Shown here in pieces: positions 20,046 through 31,705 of a stretch of DNA of 64,000 nucleotides. Source of the stretch: Anaeramoeba flamelloides (lineage: Eukaryota > Metamonada > Anaeramoebidae); assembly GCA_027625915.1 (NCBI GenBank), contig JANTQA010000023.1:6882001-6946000 (forward strand), written 5' to 3'. The first letter of the stretch is position 1; every line of letters starts with the position of its first letter. The notes beneath the pieces were generated by a model. It was not told the DNA's origin and searched no databases. It worked only from the letters and a program-made list of their open reading frames with translations. The position numbers and the translations under genes were made by a program.

Positions 20046-22278
20046 ATGTACGAAATTAAATTAGTGATTGTAGGAGATAGTTCTGTTGGAAAAACTTCTA
20101 TGCTAATTAGTTACACAACAAATGCCTTCCCAGGAGAATATCTTCCTCGTACTTATGATAACACGCTAATAGATGTAAAGCTTGAACAAGAATTAGTCAG
20201 TCTAAGTCTATGGGACACAGTAGGGTAAGGAATTTGAAATACAAATAAGATTAAATCGATCTAGGATAATTTTAACAAGAAAAACAAAGCCACACTCTCT
20301 TTTGTCTCAATTAAACATAAAACAAAAAAAACTAAAAAATAAAAAAAAAAGAAATCAAGAGTATGATCGGTTAAGGCCATTGTCGTATTGTGATACTGAT
20401 GCGTTTTTGATCTGTTTTGATATCGCTTTCCCAACCACATTTAAAAATGTGAAGACTCGCTGGATAAAAGAAGTTCAAGAACATTGCCCTGGTATACCTG
20501 TCTTTCTGGTTGGGAACAAATTGGATCTTCGAGAGGATCAAACCATAATCCGAATACTTGAGGAAAGAGGAGAGTCACCAATAACTTGTGAGCAAGGAAT
20601 GCAAATGGCAAAAGAAATTGGCGCAATTAAGTATCTTGAGCATTCTGCTAAAACACAACAGGGCTTAAAACAAGTATTTGAAGAACCAATGAAATTTGCT
20701 CGTAATTTTGGGTTGAAAATCAAAGTCAAGAAAGTTGGAGGGTTATTTAAATCACCAAAACTAAAGACACTTGAGCCACTGCAATTTTCAAGTGTTTCGT
20801 CAAGTTACTTCAAAGAGATCAACAAAATGTTGTCTATTGATCCAAGTGATGAATTAGAACAAGAAAACCCAAAAGTCTATGGATCAGATATCCATTTTCT
20901 TTGGTTGGAAGACCAACCTAGAAGTTCTATAGTTAATGCCAGTGATAGCGAGGCATCAACAGACATTAGAAATGAAGAAGAACAAGAAAAGGAAGAAGAA
21001 AATTCTCAAAATTCAAAAGTAATCAAAAAAGAAATTCAAATAGAAATAGAAATTGAAAAAACAAAAGAAAGTGAATCGAAAAAAGAAAAAAAAGAAAATG
21101 AAAAAGAAAAAAAAGAAAATGAATTGAAAAAAGAAAAAAAAGAAACTTTAAATTATCGGCATATAATCAATACAAACGAAATGATTTTAAGAGCAAGGTG
21201 TCCAATTTTTCAAAAAATCCTAAATAAGGACATTGATTCAAAAGAAATTGAAAAAAAACTTGGTACCAAATCTTTAGGAGACGGGAAATACCAAATGAAA
21301 CGATTAAAATTTTCTTCTTTTGTTTTATATCTTAAATATCTCTTTTGTGAGCCACTGGAATCGCTCTTATCGATTGACGCTGATAGGTTATTTGAATTGA
21401 AAGAAATTGCAACAAAATTTGAAAATAAGAATTGTATAAAGTTGTGTGAATGGTTGAATGAAAATTTAATGTCTCTAACAAACAAAGATAATATTGTTTC
21501 TACATATGATCAAAAAATTAAAAGACTAATTAAAACAGAATCACACAAATTATTTAAATTTCTTGAGAATGAATTTCAAAAACGGGGGAAAAAATACAAT
21601 GATTTGATATTAAATATTGAATATAATAAAGAAAATAAAAAAATTCTCATAAACAAATCAATCTTAATAGCAAGAACAAATTATTTTAAAGATTTAATTA
21701 AGAAACAATTTAGAACCAAACCAACACCAAAATCTAGCGATTGTAGCAATAATAAAAAAAAAAAAGATCAAAAAAAAAATAAGAATAAGAATAAGGATAT
21801 ATCGGAAATAAATGTGAATATCGGTTTTAAGCCTTCCTTGTTTTCTGATCTAAAGAAATTTTTGTACACAAACGAAATTAAATTTAAAAATTATCGACAT
21901 TGTGTAGATTTATTAAGTCTTGCCAAGTATATTTCTCAAGATACTTTAATTGGGTTTTGTCAAATTGCGATTGTAGACAAATTTATTCCTAAAGTTTCGA
22001 ACAAAGATTTATTAAACCTTTATTCATTGCTAAAGCCTTTTGAATTTAAAGATTTGGAAAAATTAATTGTATATTTCATGGGGTACAACAAAAAGAAAAT
22101 CAAAAATTTAAAACAATATCAAAAGATATTCAATCAAAAAGAGAGAGAATCATTTGAAAGCATTTATTATTATAGTAACAAATCTTATTTTTGGTTACAA
22201 ACATTTTTCCAAAGGAAAATTATTAAAGATTTTGGATTGGAAATAATTGAAATATCTAATTTAAATAATGACAAATAA
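20046..22278 (+). CDS. RhoBTB-type atypical Rho GTPase (two exons)
   Basis: Exon 1 20046-20224, intron 20225-20351 (GT...AG), exon 2 20352-22278; product 701 residues. Residues 1-180 are a Rho-family G domain that aligns without gaps to Cdc42 through the Rho insert (P-loop GDSSVGKT 10-17, GNKLD 114-118, SAK 158-160). BTB1 is bipartite: a first strand near 236-245 (VYGSDIHFLW), a Lys/Glu-rich insertion about 250-326, then 327-432 with IINTNEMILRARCPIFQKIL. A second BTB follows (about 475-610, INKSILIARTNYFKDLI) with a Lys-rich loop, then a C-terminal helical region. This is the RhoBTB layout; family members act as cullin-3 adaptors. There is no CAAX box. Residues 12, 35 and 61 are Ser, Arg and Asn instead of Gly, Thr and Gln, so GTP hydrolysis and normal switch-I Mg2+ contact are probably lost. 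The acceptor was chosen because it alone restores the GxxEYDRLRPLSY register. Confidence 0.92.
20225..20351 (+). other. Spliceosomal intron of the RhoBTB gene
   Basis: 127 bases, donor GTAAGG, acceptor after an A-run ending AAAAAAAAAG. The frame is closed on both sides without splicing. It splits the DxxG codon Gly60 between bases 2 and 3. The acceptor lacks a pyrimidine tract directly before AG. Confidence 0.8.
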
Positions 22279-22490
22279 TAAATTAAATAAAAATAAAGTA
22301 ACAATAAAAAATAACATTAAAATAAAAATAAAATAAAAACAAAATTAAAATAAAAATTATTACAATTTTTTTGAACAAATTTTGAAAATTCAATTTTTTC
22401 TTATTTGAAGAATTGTTATTTAAAAAAAAATTCAGAAAATTAGCTAAAGGTGAATATAATTAAGCTAAAATGGTTTCAATTTTGCTTCAC

Positions 22491-22527
<37 letters not shown>

Positions 22528-23122
22528 ATGGTTCTATTTCTTCAATAAAAATGTCCCCTTTTTCTGAAAAAGAGTTTATAAATGAGTATAATTCATTATT
22601 CTCAATTTAAATTTTCAATTTTTCGATCAAAATCATTTTTTCTCATTTTGTAAAATAATTTTTTGCTTTTTGAATTTTTCTTCTAGTTTTTCGTTATTTT
22701 TTTGTTTGATTTTGCTTTTGATTTTTTTTTTTTTTTTTCAAAATATCATCTAGATAAAAAAAAAAGATCCTTTTAAGGACAAATAATCATTAAAAATATT
22801 TCGACTCTTTAATGTCTTTTCAAAAGAATTTAATTATTCAGAAAAAATTCTTGTTGTTCAACTTTTTTTTCAGTTAAAGTTCTGGAATAAAAACTCGGTA
22901 ATACTCATTTCAAAAATTGTGAATCTCTTTTTTTTTAGTTCTTTGTTTTTTTTTTATTTTTAAAATATTCGGTTTGTATATATTTAGAATGATTTAAAAA
23001 TGAATTACAAATTAGATTTTATAATTTGTTTTTCTTGGATACTAAAAGGATATTTTTTTTTTTTTTCAATTTATTATTTCAGATGAATCACTATTTTTGA
23101 AAGGTTGATATAAATATATATT

Positions 23123-23166
<44 letters not shown>

Positions 23167-23635
23167 TTTAAAGAACTTTCTATAGGATTATTACTGAGTT
23201 ACTTATAAAAACTGTTTTGGGAATAAAATGAATTTGATTTTAAGGTCTAAATTTTGAGGTGAAAAGAGTGAAATTGTGTAATAAAAATGATCTTGACCGG
23301 ATTTGATAATCTCAATTAAATTTAATCCAACAATTTCTTTTATACAAAACAGGAGAAATTCAGAATCCCAACAATTTTCACATTTTTTTTTCTCCTTAAA
23401 AAATATAATATTAAAATTTCTTCATTTCGTTTTCAAATCTCTAAACACAAAAGAATTTTCATAGACTGTTCTAAATATTTTTTTTATTGCTTTTACAAGT
23501 TTGAAAAGTTTTCAAATTAGAAAATATTTCATAAATCCCTGAAATTCATTTTTTTTAAATGTCTACAAGGATCTGTTTTATAAACTCAATTTCATAATAA
23601 AAGACCCAATTTTTTTTTTTTTTTTTTTTTTACTT
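22279..23635. other. AT-rich spacer with two AT microsatellites and an R7 fragment
   Basis: (AT)n runs at about 22495-22522 and 23127-23165. An inverted R7 fragment lies at about 22985-23110. No gene seen. Confidence 0.6.
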
Positions 23636-24230
23636 TTTTTTATATGTCCTTAATAAAATTAAGCACTATTTTTTTTTCAGATTAATATTTTTCAAAATCT
23701 AGTATTATAAATTAATTCAATTAAACACTGGGATAAATTTTTTTAGAATAAAAACACTCTCAACTTTTAAATATCAAAAATATTTATTGAATTATTTTGC
23801 ACTTTTTTATTTTTTTTTGAAAAATTGGGGTTGAGAAAATTTTGAAATCAAAGAATAAGCTAATATATTAAATTAGAATACTTTTCGGGGATTTTATCTT
23901 TTTAGTTAAACTTTTTTTTGACTTTTACCATAAAAAAAATAAAAAAACATTTGAAGTCGAAATTAGTCCCTTTTGTGAAAATAAAATTCTCATAATTTAG
24001 AATTTATTCTTGTAATGAGTCAAAATAAGGGAGTGTATCAAAAAATATACATAACCTAAACTTGGATTTCAATTATTTTAGCAAAAAATGTTTACAAGAA
24101 AAAGTTAAATGGAAACTTTATTTATTTTTATTTTTTCCTTTTGTTTTTTTAATTTTTTTAATGGAAGGTGTTTGTTCAGTTTTCCATTTCTAGTGTTTTT
24201 TGGGCCTAGGGGCCTATTATTATAAGAAGA
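23636..24230 (+). repeat. Dispersed repeat R5, copy 1 (about 590 bp)
   Basis: Collinear with 51427-52010 over its full length. Shared blocks include TGTCCTTAATAAAATTAAGC, AATAAAAACACTCTCAACTT and AAACTTTATTTATTTTTATT. By eye the two are clearly similar with scattered changes. Non-coding; no inverted ends seen. Confidence 0.75.
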
Positions 24231-25473
24231 AAAAATATATATCAAGTATATAGAACTGTATATTAAAATAGTAATTTTTTTTATTATCATTGATAACATC
24301 AATTAATCAAAAATATTTATTTTTAAATTTTGGTTTTTAATGGTACAATGATTTTGAAATGTTGTTTACTTTTATTTTCCATTTACAAAACGAAAATTTT
24401 TAGTTCTTATTCCAAAATATTTTTCTGTTTAAAAGTCAAAGTAAATCAAAAGATCTTCACAACATCTTTTAGAAATGATATTTTAAGACATTTAATGAAA
24501 TCCTCTTCATTAACTCTAACACAAAATTTTTACTCTGCTCATTTTATTGTAATTGTAATTATTAATATTCATTTTGGAAATGGAAAATAAAAATTTTCAT
24601 TTATTAATTGGAAAATAATTTTATTAACAATTAAAACTCATTTGAGACTTTATTTTCATCCCGTGTATATTTTTCAGTCCCTAAACAGAAAAAACAGGAT
24701 TGTAGAAAGGAGTTAAAGAAAAAATCTTTTATTGTTTACCTCGATTTTTTTTGTCAATTCGTTAATAATGAACCAATTTTGATAAAATTCTATATAGGGT
24801 TTTGTTTATTCAAATAATACTAGAATTATAAGAAGAAAAATTTCAGATCTATCAGTTATTCAAAATATTAAATAAAAGGTTTTTATTGTAAAAATAATCC
24901 CATACTACAATCAAAAAAAATACCAATAATAAGTATGCTTAGATATCTGAAATAATTCTTTTTCAAATATTAATTCAATTTCATCTGGGTAGAATTTATT
25001 TTATGTCTTTTATTTAACTCTATTTCAATTTTTATATTTTATTTGTCAAAATTAAAAACTTTTTAAAAATCAAAGTAATTTTTGAAAAATAAAAAAATCA
25101 AAAGAAACGAAATTTTCAAAGAGATATAATAAAAATGATCTTTAAAACTAACACCCAACAACAGCGATAATAACACACCTCTTTAAATATTGCTTTAGCT
25201 TTGAAATATTTCCAAGATAAGAGGAATTATTACAGAAGGAAGAAATACTAAAAAATGAAAATTGCAGAACAACCTTTTGAGGTTAAAAAAAACTTTCCAT
25301 ACTTTGATGATCAGAACTTTAAAGAGAAGAAACTCACACAAATATTCCTTTCTTTATAAAAATAACAAATTAATTCAAAATAGAGGACAAATAAACCGTA
25401 AATTGTTAATCGAGGTACTTTAATTATTTCATTTCTTCTCAATCAACACAATTCTTCTCAAAAAAACTAAACA
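24231..25473. other. Upstream region of the first Ras-like gene
   Basis: No recognised repeat or gene. An 86-codon frame at 24330-24590 lacks an ATG start and motifs. The 60 bases before the Ras ATG contain TTTCTTCTCAA twice. Confidence 0.4.
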
Positions 25474-26055
25474 ATGAACGAATACAAAATTGCTGTTGTG
25501 GGGGGGGGTTCAGTTGGAAAAACAGCTTTAACTCATCGTTTTATCGAATTATATCGAAACGAGGAATATGATCCGACAATAGAAGAAACATATCGTAAAG
25601 AAAAAGTCATCGACGAAGAAACAATTAAATTTGAAATTCTCGATTATGCAAGGCAGGAAGAATACAGCCAAATGAGAGACTCGTTCATGAAAGAAGGAGT
25701 GGGGTTTATAATTGTTTATGCAATCAATTCTCGGTCGTCGTTTGATCAAGTATCAAGCTTTCGAGAACAAATTTTAATGATTAATGATGCAGACGACTTC
25801 CCAATGATCATTGTTGGTAATAAAACAGATCTTGAAAACGCAAGAGAAGTCTCACAAGAAGAAGCAATGAATTTCGCTACAACTATAAATTGTCCCTTTA
25901 TTGAATCTTCTGCAAAAAACTTTACGAATGTCGAACAACCGTTTTGTGATTTGGTTCGGGAAATCAAAAACGTTGATCTAAAGCACTGCCTAAACAAAAA
26001 TGATCTTATGAAGCAGAGACATAGAAAGAATCAGAAAAGGTGCACTATACTTTAA
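25474..26055 (+). CDS. Ras-family small GTPase with altered switch II
   Basis: 193 residues in a single exon, aligning with H-Ras almost end to end: P-loop GGGSVGKT (10-17), effector region YDPTIEETYRK with Thr35 kept, GNKTDL, ESSAK, and a basic tail ending in the CAAX box CTIL. The final Leu predicts geranylgeranylation and membrane anchoring. The G3 motif, normally DTAGQEEY, reads DYARQEEY: residue 58 is Tyr and residue 60 is Arg, while Gln61 is kept. Gly60 drives the GTP-dependent switch, so this protein may bind nucleotide but switch abnormally. The P-loop is encoded across a run of nine G (25500-25508). It is more similar to the minus-strand Ras gene at 32368 (NKTDLE...VSQ, DLVREIK) than a random pair of Ras proteins would be, suggesting one lineage-specific branch. 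Start at the first ATG, as in other Ras proteins. Confidence 0.95.
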   Translation: MNEYKIAVVGGGSVGKTALTHRFIELYRNEEYDPTIEETYRKEKVIDEETIKFEILDYARQEEYSQMRDSFMKEGVGFIIVYAINSRSSFDQVSSFREQILMINDADDFPMIIVGNKTDLENAREVSQEEAMNFATTINCPFIESSAKNFTNVEQPFCDLVREIKNVDLKHCLNKNDLMKQRHRKNQKRCTIL

Positions 26056-26164
26056 ATTAAATTTTCTTTTTCATCCTGTAAATAACCACCAAGTGATCTT
26101 TATTGATAAGTTCAAGCATAAGACAAATAATTAAAATCAATAAAAAGAATTTTCTTTTTCAAAT

Positions 26165-26535
26165 TTTTTAAGGTGGCAGATACATTTTTCTAATTATGAG
26201 TACCATTGGTGTCTCAGCAAGAGAATTATTAAAATCATTTCTTTAATAAAATACATAAATTAGTGTTTTAATAGAAAGGGGAGATGAATATATCCTAGTA
26301 TAGTATATTTGCATATGAATTAAAAAATGGAAAATCATTAAAAAAATGAAAAAAATGAGCAAGAAAAAAGAAAAAAAAATCATTTATTTCTTGATCTTAT
26401 CTGTAATATTGGATATGCCTACTTCTTCTTTACTTAATTTTATTTTTAATTCTTTAAGGAAAAAAACTTTTAATTATAATATTTTTGAAACAAATTACTT
26501 TTTATTTCTAAAGAATATTCAAAATAAATCTAAAG
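26165..26535 (+). repeat. Dispersed repeat R1, best copy
   Basis: Uninterrupted copy of the repeat also found after the actin-like gene, about 110 bases after the Ras stop and in the same orientation. Includes ATTATTAAAATCATTTCTTT, TTTATTTCTTGATCTTATCT and TTTATTTCTAAAGAAT. Confidence 0.6.
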
Positions 26536-26540
26536 CCTTA

Positions 26541-26759
26541 GTACCAGTATAAAAGCAAAAAATGACCATTTTTTTTTTGTCATTTATTTTAACTTTTTTG
26601 GAATATCTATAAGTGATAGTTTTGAACCAAATATTTGACTAGGTTTGAATAGTAATCGTTTTTACATTTCAGGCAACCAATTGTTCATTGGGATTTTGAA
26701 AAAGGAAACTGAAAAATATCACAAAAAAAAAAGGGCATTTTTTGCTTTTATACTTGGAC
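26541..26759. mobile_element. TIR element FB9 with TA flanks (219 bp)
   Basis: Termini GTACCAGTATAAAAGCAAAA and the complement of TTTTGCTTTTATACTTGGAC, each flanked by TA (26539-26540 and 26760-26761). The interior is non-coding. A second TA-inserting miniature family, distinct from the CAGTCAG elements. It sits at the right edge of R1. Confidence 0.75.
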
Positions 26760-26761
26760 TA

Positions 26762-27374
26762 AAGCTATAAAATCTATTTTTTTCTTCAAAACTCATCAAA
26801 TTCAGTTTTGATTCGGCAAACAAGATATTTTACAAAATTCATCTTTAGAACAATAAATTGTTTGGATTGATTTGTTTAATTTCTAAGTGGCAAGTAACAA
26901 TAAAAAAACATTTACAACTTCGTTTCTTTAAAGGTTTTCTAAAAAATATTCAATTTATCAATTATTATTTATTAATTGTACTTTTAAAGAATAAATAAGA
27001 AATTAGCTGAATACTACACTTGAGGTGATATTTGGTATATCAGTGAAGTAAATGGAATCAAACAATATAGTTTTGTAAAAATTGAAAAACTCAAATTCTT
27101 TGGATCACACTGAAAAAAACTATTATATTCATTTTGATCTTAGATTGAAGATCAAAGGAAAACTCAAAAAGAAATCAATATAATTTTTACACAAATATTT
27201 GTGCCACTTCACTAACCTTCGAATGAGAAAATTTTACCTAATGAATATAAATATTGCAAAATAAACCATTTTCCAGTCAAAGAGCTCAGTTAAAGATGTT
27301 AAATTTTTTTTCATTTTTTTTTTTTTATTGGAAAATCAATAGATTTTAGAGACAATAGAAACAGTAAAAAAACG
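26762..27374. other. AT-rich spacer, no gene seen
   Basis: A weak inverted pair CAGTGAAGT/ACTTCACTA (about 27042 and 27216) may mark a decayed foldback. Nothing coding. Confidence 0.4.
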
Positions 27375-27970
27375 CTTTAGCTTTCCCAGATTTCAAAAGT
27401 ATTAAATACAATCTTTGATTTTGCTCAATTCTTTTGAATTCTGATAAAGAGCTGTTAGGTTTTCTTAATTTTTGAAAAATTAAAAAAAAAGTTACAGTAA
27501 GCTTTTATTGATTTTTCTGTTTATTTGGAAGATCAATAGATTTTCGTTAGGTTTTTTTTAATTTTTGAAATAAACAGAAAATTTATTAAAATTTTCTGTT
27601 TATTTCAAAAAGTAAAAAAAAAAACCTAGAACACTTTATAAATAAAACTGAAAAGCTCAAGTAAACTACTGTTAGGTTTTTTAAAATTTTAGAAATTAAA
27701 AAAAACCTAGGTACTCTACGTCACTCTACAGTACTTGACGACACTTGACTTTTGTTATTTTTTAATTTGAGAAATAAACTGAAATTTTATTTAATTTTTG
27801 GTTTTTTTCTTAAATTGAAAACAACTTCTGTTATCTTTTCTTATATTTTCTTTTTATTATGAAAATCAATAGATTTTTGAAATAAAATAGAAAACCTCAA
27901 AAAAACCTAGAAAACTTCACAAATAAAACAAAAAACCTCAAGAAAAAATAGAAAATTTTATACACTTGAA
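27375..27970. repeat. Cluster of CTAGG-mosaic hairpins
   Basis: Several adjacent palindromes. The clearest, 27547-27628, has TTAGGTTTTTTTTAATTTTT on the left and AAAGTAAAAAAAAAAACCTA on the right, with inner arms GAAATAAACAGAAAATTT/AAATTTTCTGTTTATTTC. Flanks carry AAATCAATAGATTTTCGTT and TACTTGACGACACTTGAC. Confidence 0.65.
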
Positions 27971-29294
27971 AGTACCCACTCTGATTACCAATTATAAATT
28001 AGTATTTTAGATGATAAAGAAAAAAAATATTTTGGAATCGAGAAAGTTCCAAATTTTTATTGTTTACAAAAATAAAAAAAGAACTTAAAAAGAAAAAAAA
28101 TATTTAAAAAAAGTATAAAAAAAATAAAGCGAAAAAACAAAAAAAAAAGATTTTTTAGAGTTATGTGTTTTTGAAAGACATTTGGTAAAAAAACCTATAG
28201 AAAATTTTTATCAAGAACACTCAAACAATAGTCACAATCCTTTTATTTAAAATTTTGTCATTAATTTATTCTAAGAAATCATGAATAATTCGTTGAGGGG
28301 CAGTATGTTAATGGTCTGTCTTTTTTTTTTCTTTTTGATCCAATCTTTTTTAATCATTCCTGTTTTGGTTTTTTTTTCATATCTTATTTTCAAGTTACTC
28401 ATAAAAACTATTTTCTATATTTCCATTATTAGTATTTAACCACTTGATTTTTATCTTTTGTAACTCTTCTTCCTAATAAAAAGTAAATTCAACAAGGATA
28501 AAATTAAAAAAAAAATAATTCTTTATTATTTTATGCTTGTTCAGATTATTATATTTATAATTATTTTTTTCTAATAAATAATTATCTTTTAAAAAAATTA
28601 ATAATTCATTTCAGAAATTTCTACCATTACAAATCTTTAGTAAATTACCTTCAAAGTATTTTTTTACCTCGAAATTTATTCCTGCTTTTTTTAAAAAAAT
28701 ATTCAAACAATTGTTTTGAAAATACATGATATCAAAAAAGAAATGAATAGTTATATTATTCAAAAAAACTTCTTCATAAATTTGGTCATTACCAAAATTT
28801 CAAAATTAGAATAAAATTTTTTATTAATTTTGATAATTCTGACATTATTTTAAATGAAAAATTATAGGTTTTTTTTTGAAAATATAAATAAAATAAATTA
28901 AATTTCTATTTCTTTGATAATGTGGTTTTTTTTTTTTTTTAATTAGAATTGTTTAATGTTTGTTTTTGACTTTTTATTGGATAGGACTCAAAATATTTTT
29001 TTAAAAATTTTAGTATCGACATTAAATGTCTTTTTTATTAATAACTTAAATATCTTTTGATTGAAATTTTTATTATGAAAAATTAAAATATAAATTAGGT
29101 AAAATATTTTATATAACCAAATTTTTTAGTGGTTTTATTGATATTTCACTTTATCCCATATTTATATGAATATATATTTTGTCAATCGAAGTAATAATCA
29201 ATCCTAGATAATATTCATTCATATTATGATTATTGTTATTCAACATATCCATTGAGAAACATAAGAGCAAAAGATCTAATATTGGTAATTAAAA
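27971..29294. other. AT-rich spacer, no gene seen
   Basis: Homopolymer-rich. No repeat partner recognised elsewhere in the window. Confidence 0.4.
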
Positions 29295-29455
29295 TAGGAA
29301 TGGAAGAATTTTTTCATTTGATTTTCCATATTTTTCTTTTTCAAATAGAGAACTCAAAAAAGAAGTAGATTGGAATTTAAAAACTATATTAGAAAAAAAA
29401 ATTGAAAATGAACTATTAATGTTTCCCATTTGTTATTCAAATACCAGTAATGCGA
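29295..29455. repeat. Foldback element FB7 copy
   Basis: Related to 2871-3045: TTTTTCTTTTTCAAATAGAG in the middle, and an end with TTTCCCATTTGTTATTCAAA. Arms are diverged. Confidence 0.4.
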
Positions 29456-30334
29456 AAAAAAAAATTTAAAAAAAATCCAAAACAAATAAAAAGGAATAAA
29501 AATCATATACTTTTTTCCTTTTTTACATTTTCATTTTCATTTCCATTTTCATTTCAAAAAACCGAATAACGATTTTAGAATAATTTATCTACTTTTTGAA
29601 GATCCTTCTTCTGGAAATATTAAAAGACACTATAGGTGTTTATCTCTGCTTGTTGATATATCCTTATTGAACCCTGAGATGATAATTTAACCTTGTTAAT
29701 TTGATTTTAATTGTATTCAAATTAATAAAGGTGGTGATCAAGAAATTTTCTAAAATAAAAAGAAATAACCTCCTACCGCATTCAAAATTCAAAATACCAA
29801 AAAAATTTTTAAAAGAAGTTTTACTTTTTTTTTTATTAATTTTTTACTCTATTAGTACTGTTTTTTCTTTCTCTTTTTCTACTCTATGTTTAAAATGAAA
29901 ATTTACCATGTCATTTTTTAATACAAAAACATCCTATTATCAATAATATTACCCAAATTACAACTACAATAATAGACTCTAAATAAATTAGAATCAATTA
30001 AAATTTTCAATTTAGTTATCCTCGTTTTGGAAACAATTTGTAATTTTTTTTTAAGAGAAGAATGCTTGGGTGAGTTTCTACTCTTTAATGGGCTGATCAT
30101 TAGAGTATAGAAAGTTTTTTTTTTAAATCAAGTAAAATTATTCTAAAATTTTCAATTTTTAGTGTTTCTTCATTAGGTAATAGTTCCTCTTATCTTTAAA
30201 ATATTTAAAAACAAAAGTAATTTTTAAAGAGATGTGTTTTTATCTTTGTTGTTGTTGATTAGTTTTGATGATTATTTTAAGTGTATCTCTTTAAATTTAT
30301 TTTCATTTGATTTTTTTTTGTCAAAAATTAATAT
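29456..30334. other. AT-rich spacer, no gene seen
   Basis: Only short hydrophobic frames without motifs (29701-29898, 30234-30431). Confidence 0.4.
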
Positions 30335-31512
30335 GTTTTTTTTTAAGGGAGTAGTCATTTTTGAAAATAAAATGAAATCTTGTCAAGATCTTGATAAATT
30401 TTTTTTTTGTAATTTGTGTTTCGACTTATGAAATAGATGAGTTAACCTCATTTAAACGATTTATTGATTTGAGTCTCCTTTTTGAAATTGAAAATTTGCA
30501 TGTTTCCAATATAAAATGAAAAAAACTAACTTATTATTTTGTTTAAGAATTAAGTTAATTCTTGAAAATAGGAAAACATTTTTTTAGTTTTATGTTGGAA
30601 AAAATTGATTTCGAAAGCAAATTTTTTATTTGATTTCTTTTTCTTTGATTAATATTCCAATTCAAATATTAGCCATTAAAAATATTCGTGGTTTAGGTGA
30701 TTCAATAAATGAATATTCGGTAAAAGTTTAACTACATTTTATGAATTAAATTGAGATCTATCATGCAAAAAATTTTTTTCTTTAATGTTTTGAAAAAGTT
30801 GTTTTCTGATTTTCAAAAAATGAAAAAAAATTGCAAACAAATTTTCAATTTTCAAAAATTTTTTTAACAAATAGTTTGGTCTTATTCACAAGAATCCTTA
30901 TAACAATTCAAATCATTTTTGGCAGGAAAAAAATGATTTTGAATTTTGAGGATAAAATTAACTAATTCCTAAATATCTTCAAGAAAATTTTATTTTGAAA
31001 AATCGAATTTTATCTTAATACAAAAACAAAATTTCAGAGTAAAATGTTTAAATGGTCATAAAAATTTAATTATAATAACTACTCGTCTTAAAAAAATAAA
31101 ATTATTTTATAATCCGTTGAATATATCATTTTTTTGGTTAACCAAAAGTTTTTTCTCAAAAAAGAAAAAAAATCTTTAAATTAATATTACTGGTAACAAA
31201 GAAATTTTATAGTATAATAATGATCAAAATTGCAATATATGGGTAAAAACTTGTTAAATTATGAGAAATAAAATAAATTTAATAGTTTTCTTTTTCAGAA
31301 AAAATGGAAAAAAAAAATCGTCTCACAAAAAAAAATATACTTTTTTGGCTTTCTTAATCGATCAGAATTTTTTGACACTTTTTATTAACAAAATACGAAA
31401 GTAGCGAATACCACCAATAACATATTTTAAAATTTTGCCTTGTTGTCGTAGAAGACTAGTCCCCTAAAAGTTTTTAATTTGACTAATAAATTAAAAAAAT
31501 CAAATTTTGGTT
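30335..31512. repeat. Large dispersed repeat B, copy 2
   Basis: Inverted relative to 8715-9870 and collinear along about 1.15 kb. Ends show TTAAGGGAGTAGTC on the left and GACTAGTCCCCTAA on the right, i.e. short terminal inverted repeats, consistent with a non-autonomous DNA transposon. Confidence 0.75.
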
Positions 31513-31705
31513 CAATAAAATATTAAAAATAATTTCTACTTTGATGAAATTAGCTTTGTATATAAAAATGAATTATTTCGGATATCTAACTGAACAAATT
31601 ATTAGATGTTTTTTGAGATTGATCACTTTTGATTATTTTTACAATAAAACTCTTTTTATTTAATAGTTAAGAAGAACTGATAGACCTGACATTTTTGTTC
31701 TCAGA

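Noticed and set aside
20302-20351. Upstream start of RhoBTB exon 2 (MSQLNIKQ...)
   Set aside because: Lies in the intron; it would give a truncated G domain without a P-loop, and the GT...AG pair restores a perfect Rho alignment.
23127-23165. Long AT run as a possible replication origin
   Set aside because: Simple microsatellite; nothing else around supports an origin.
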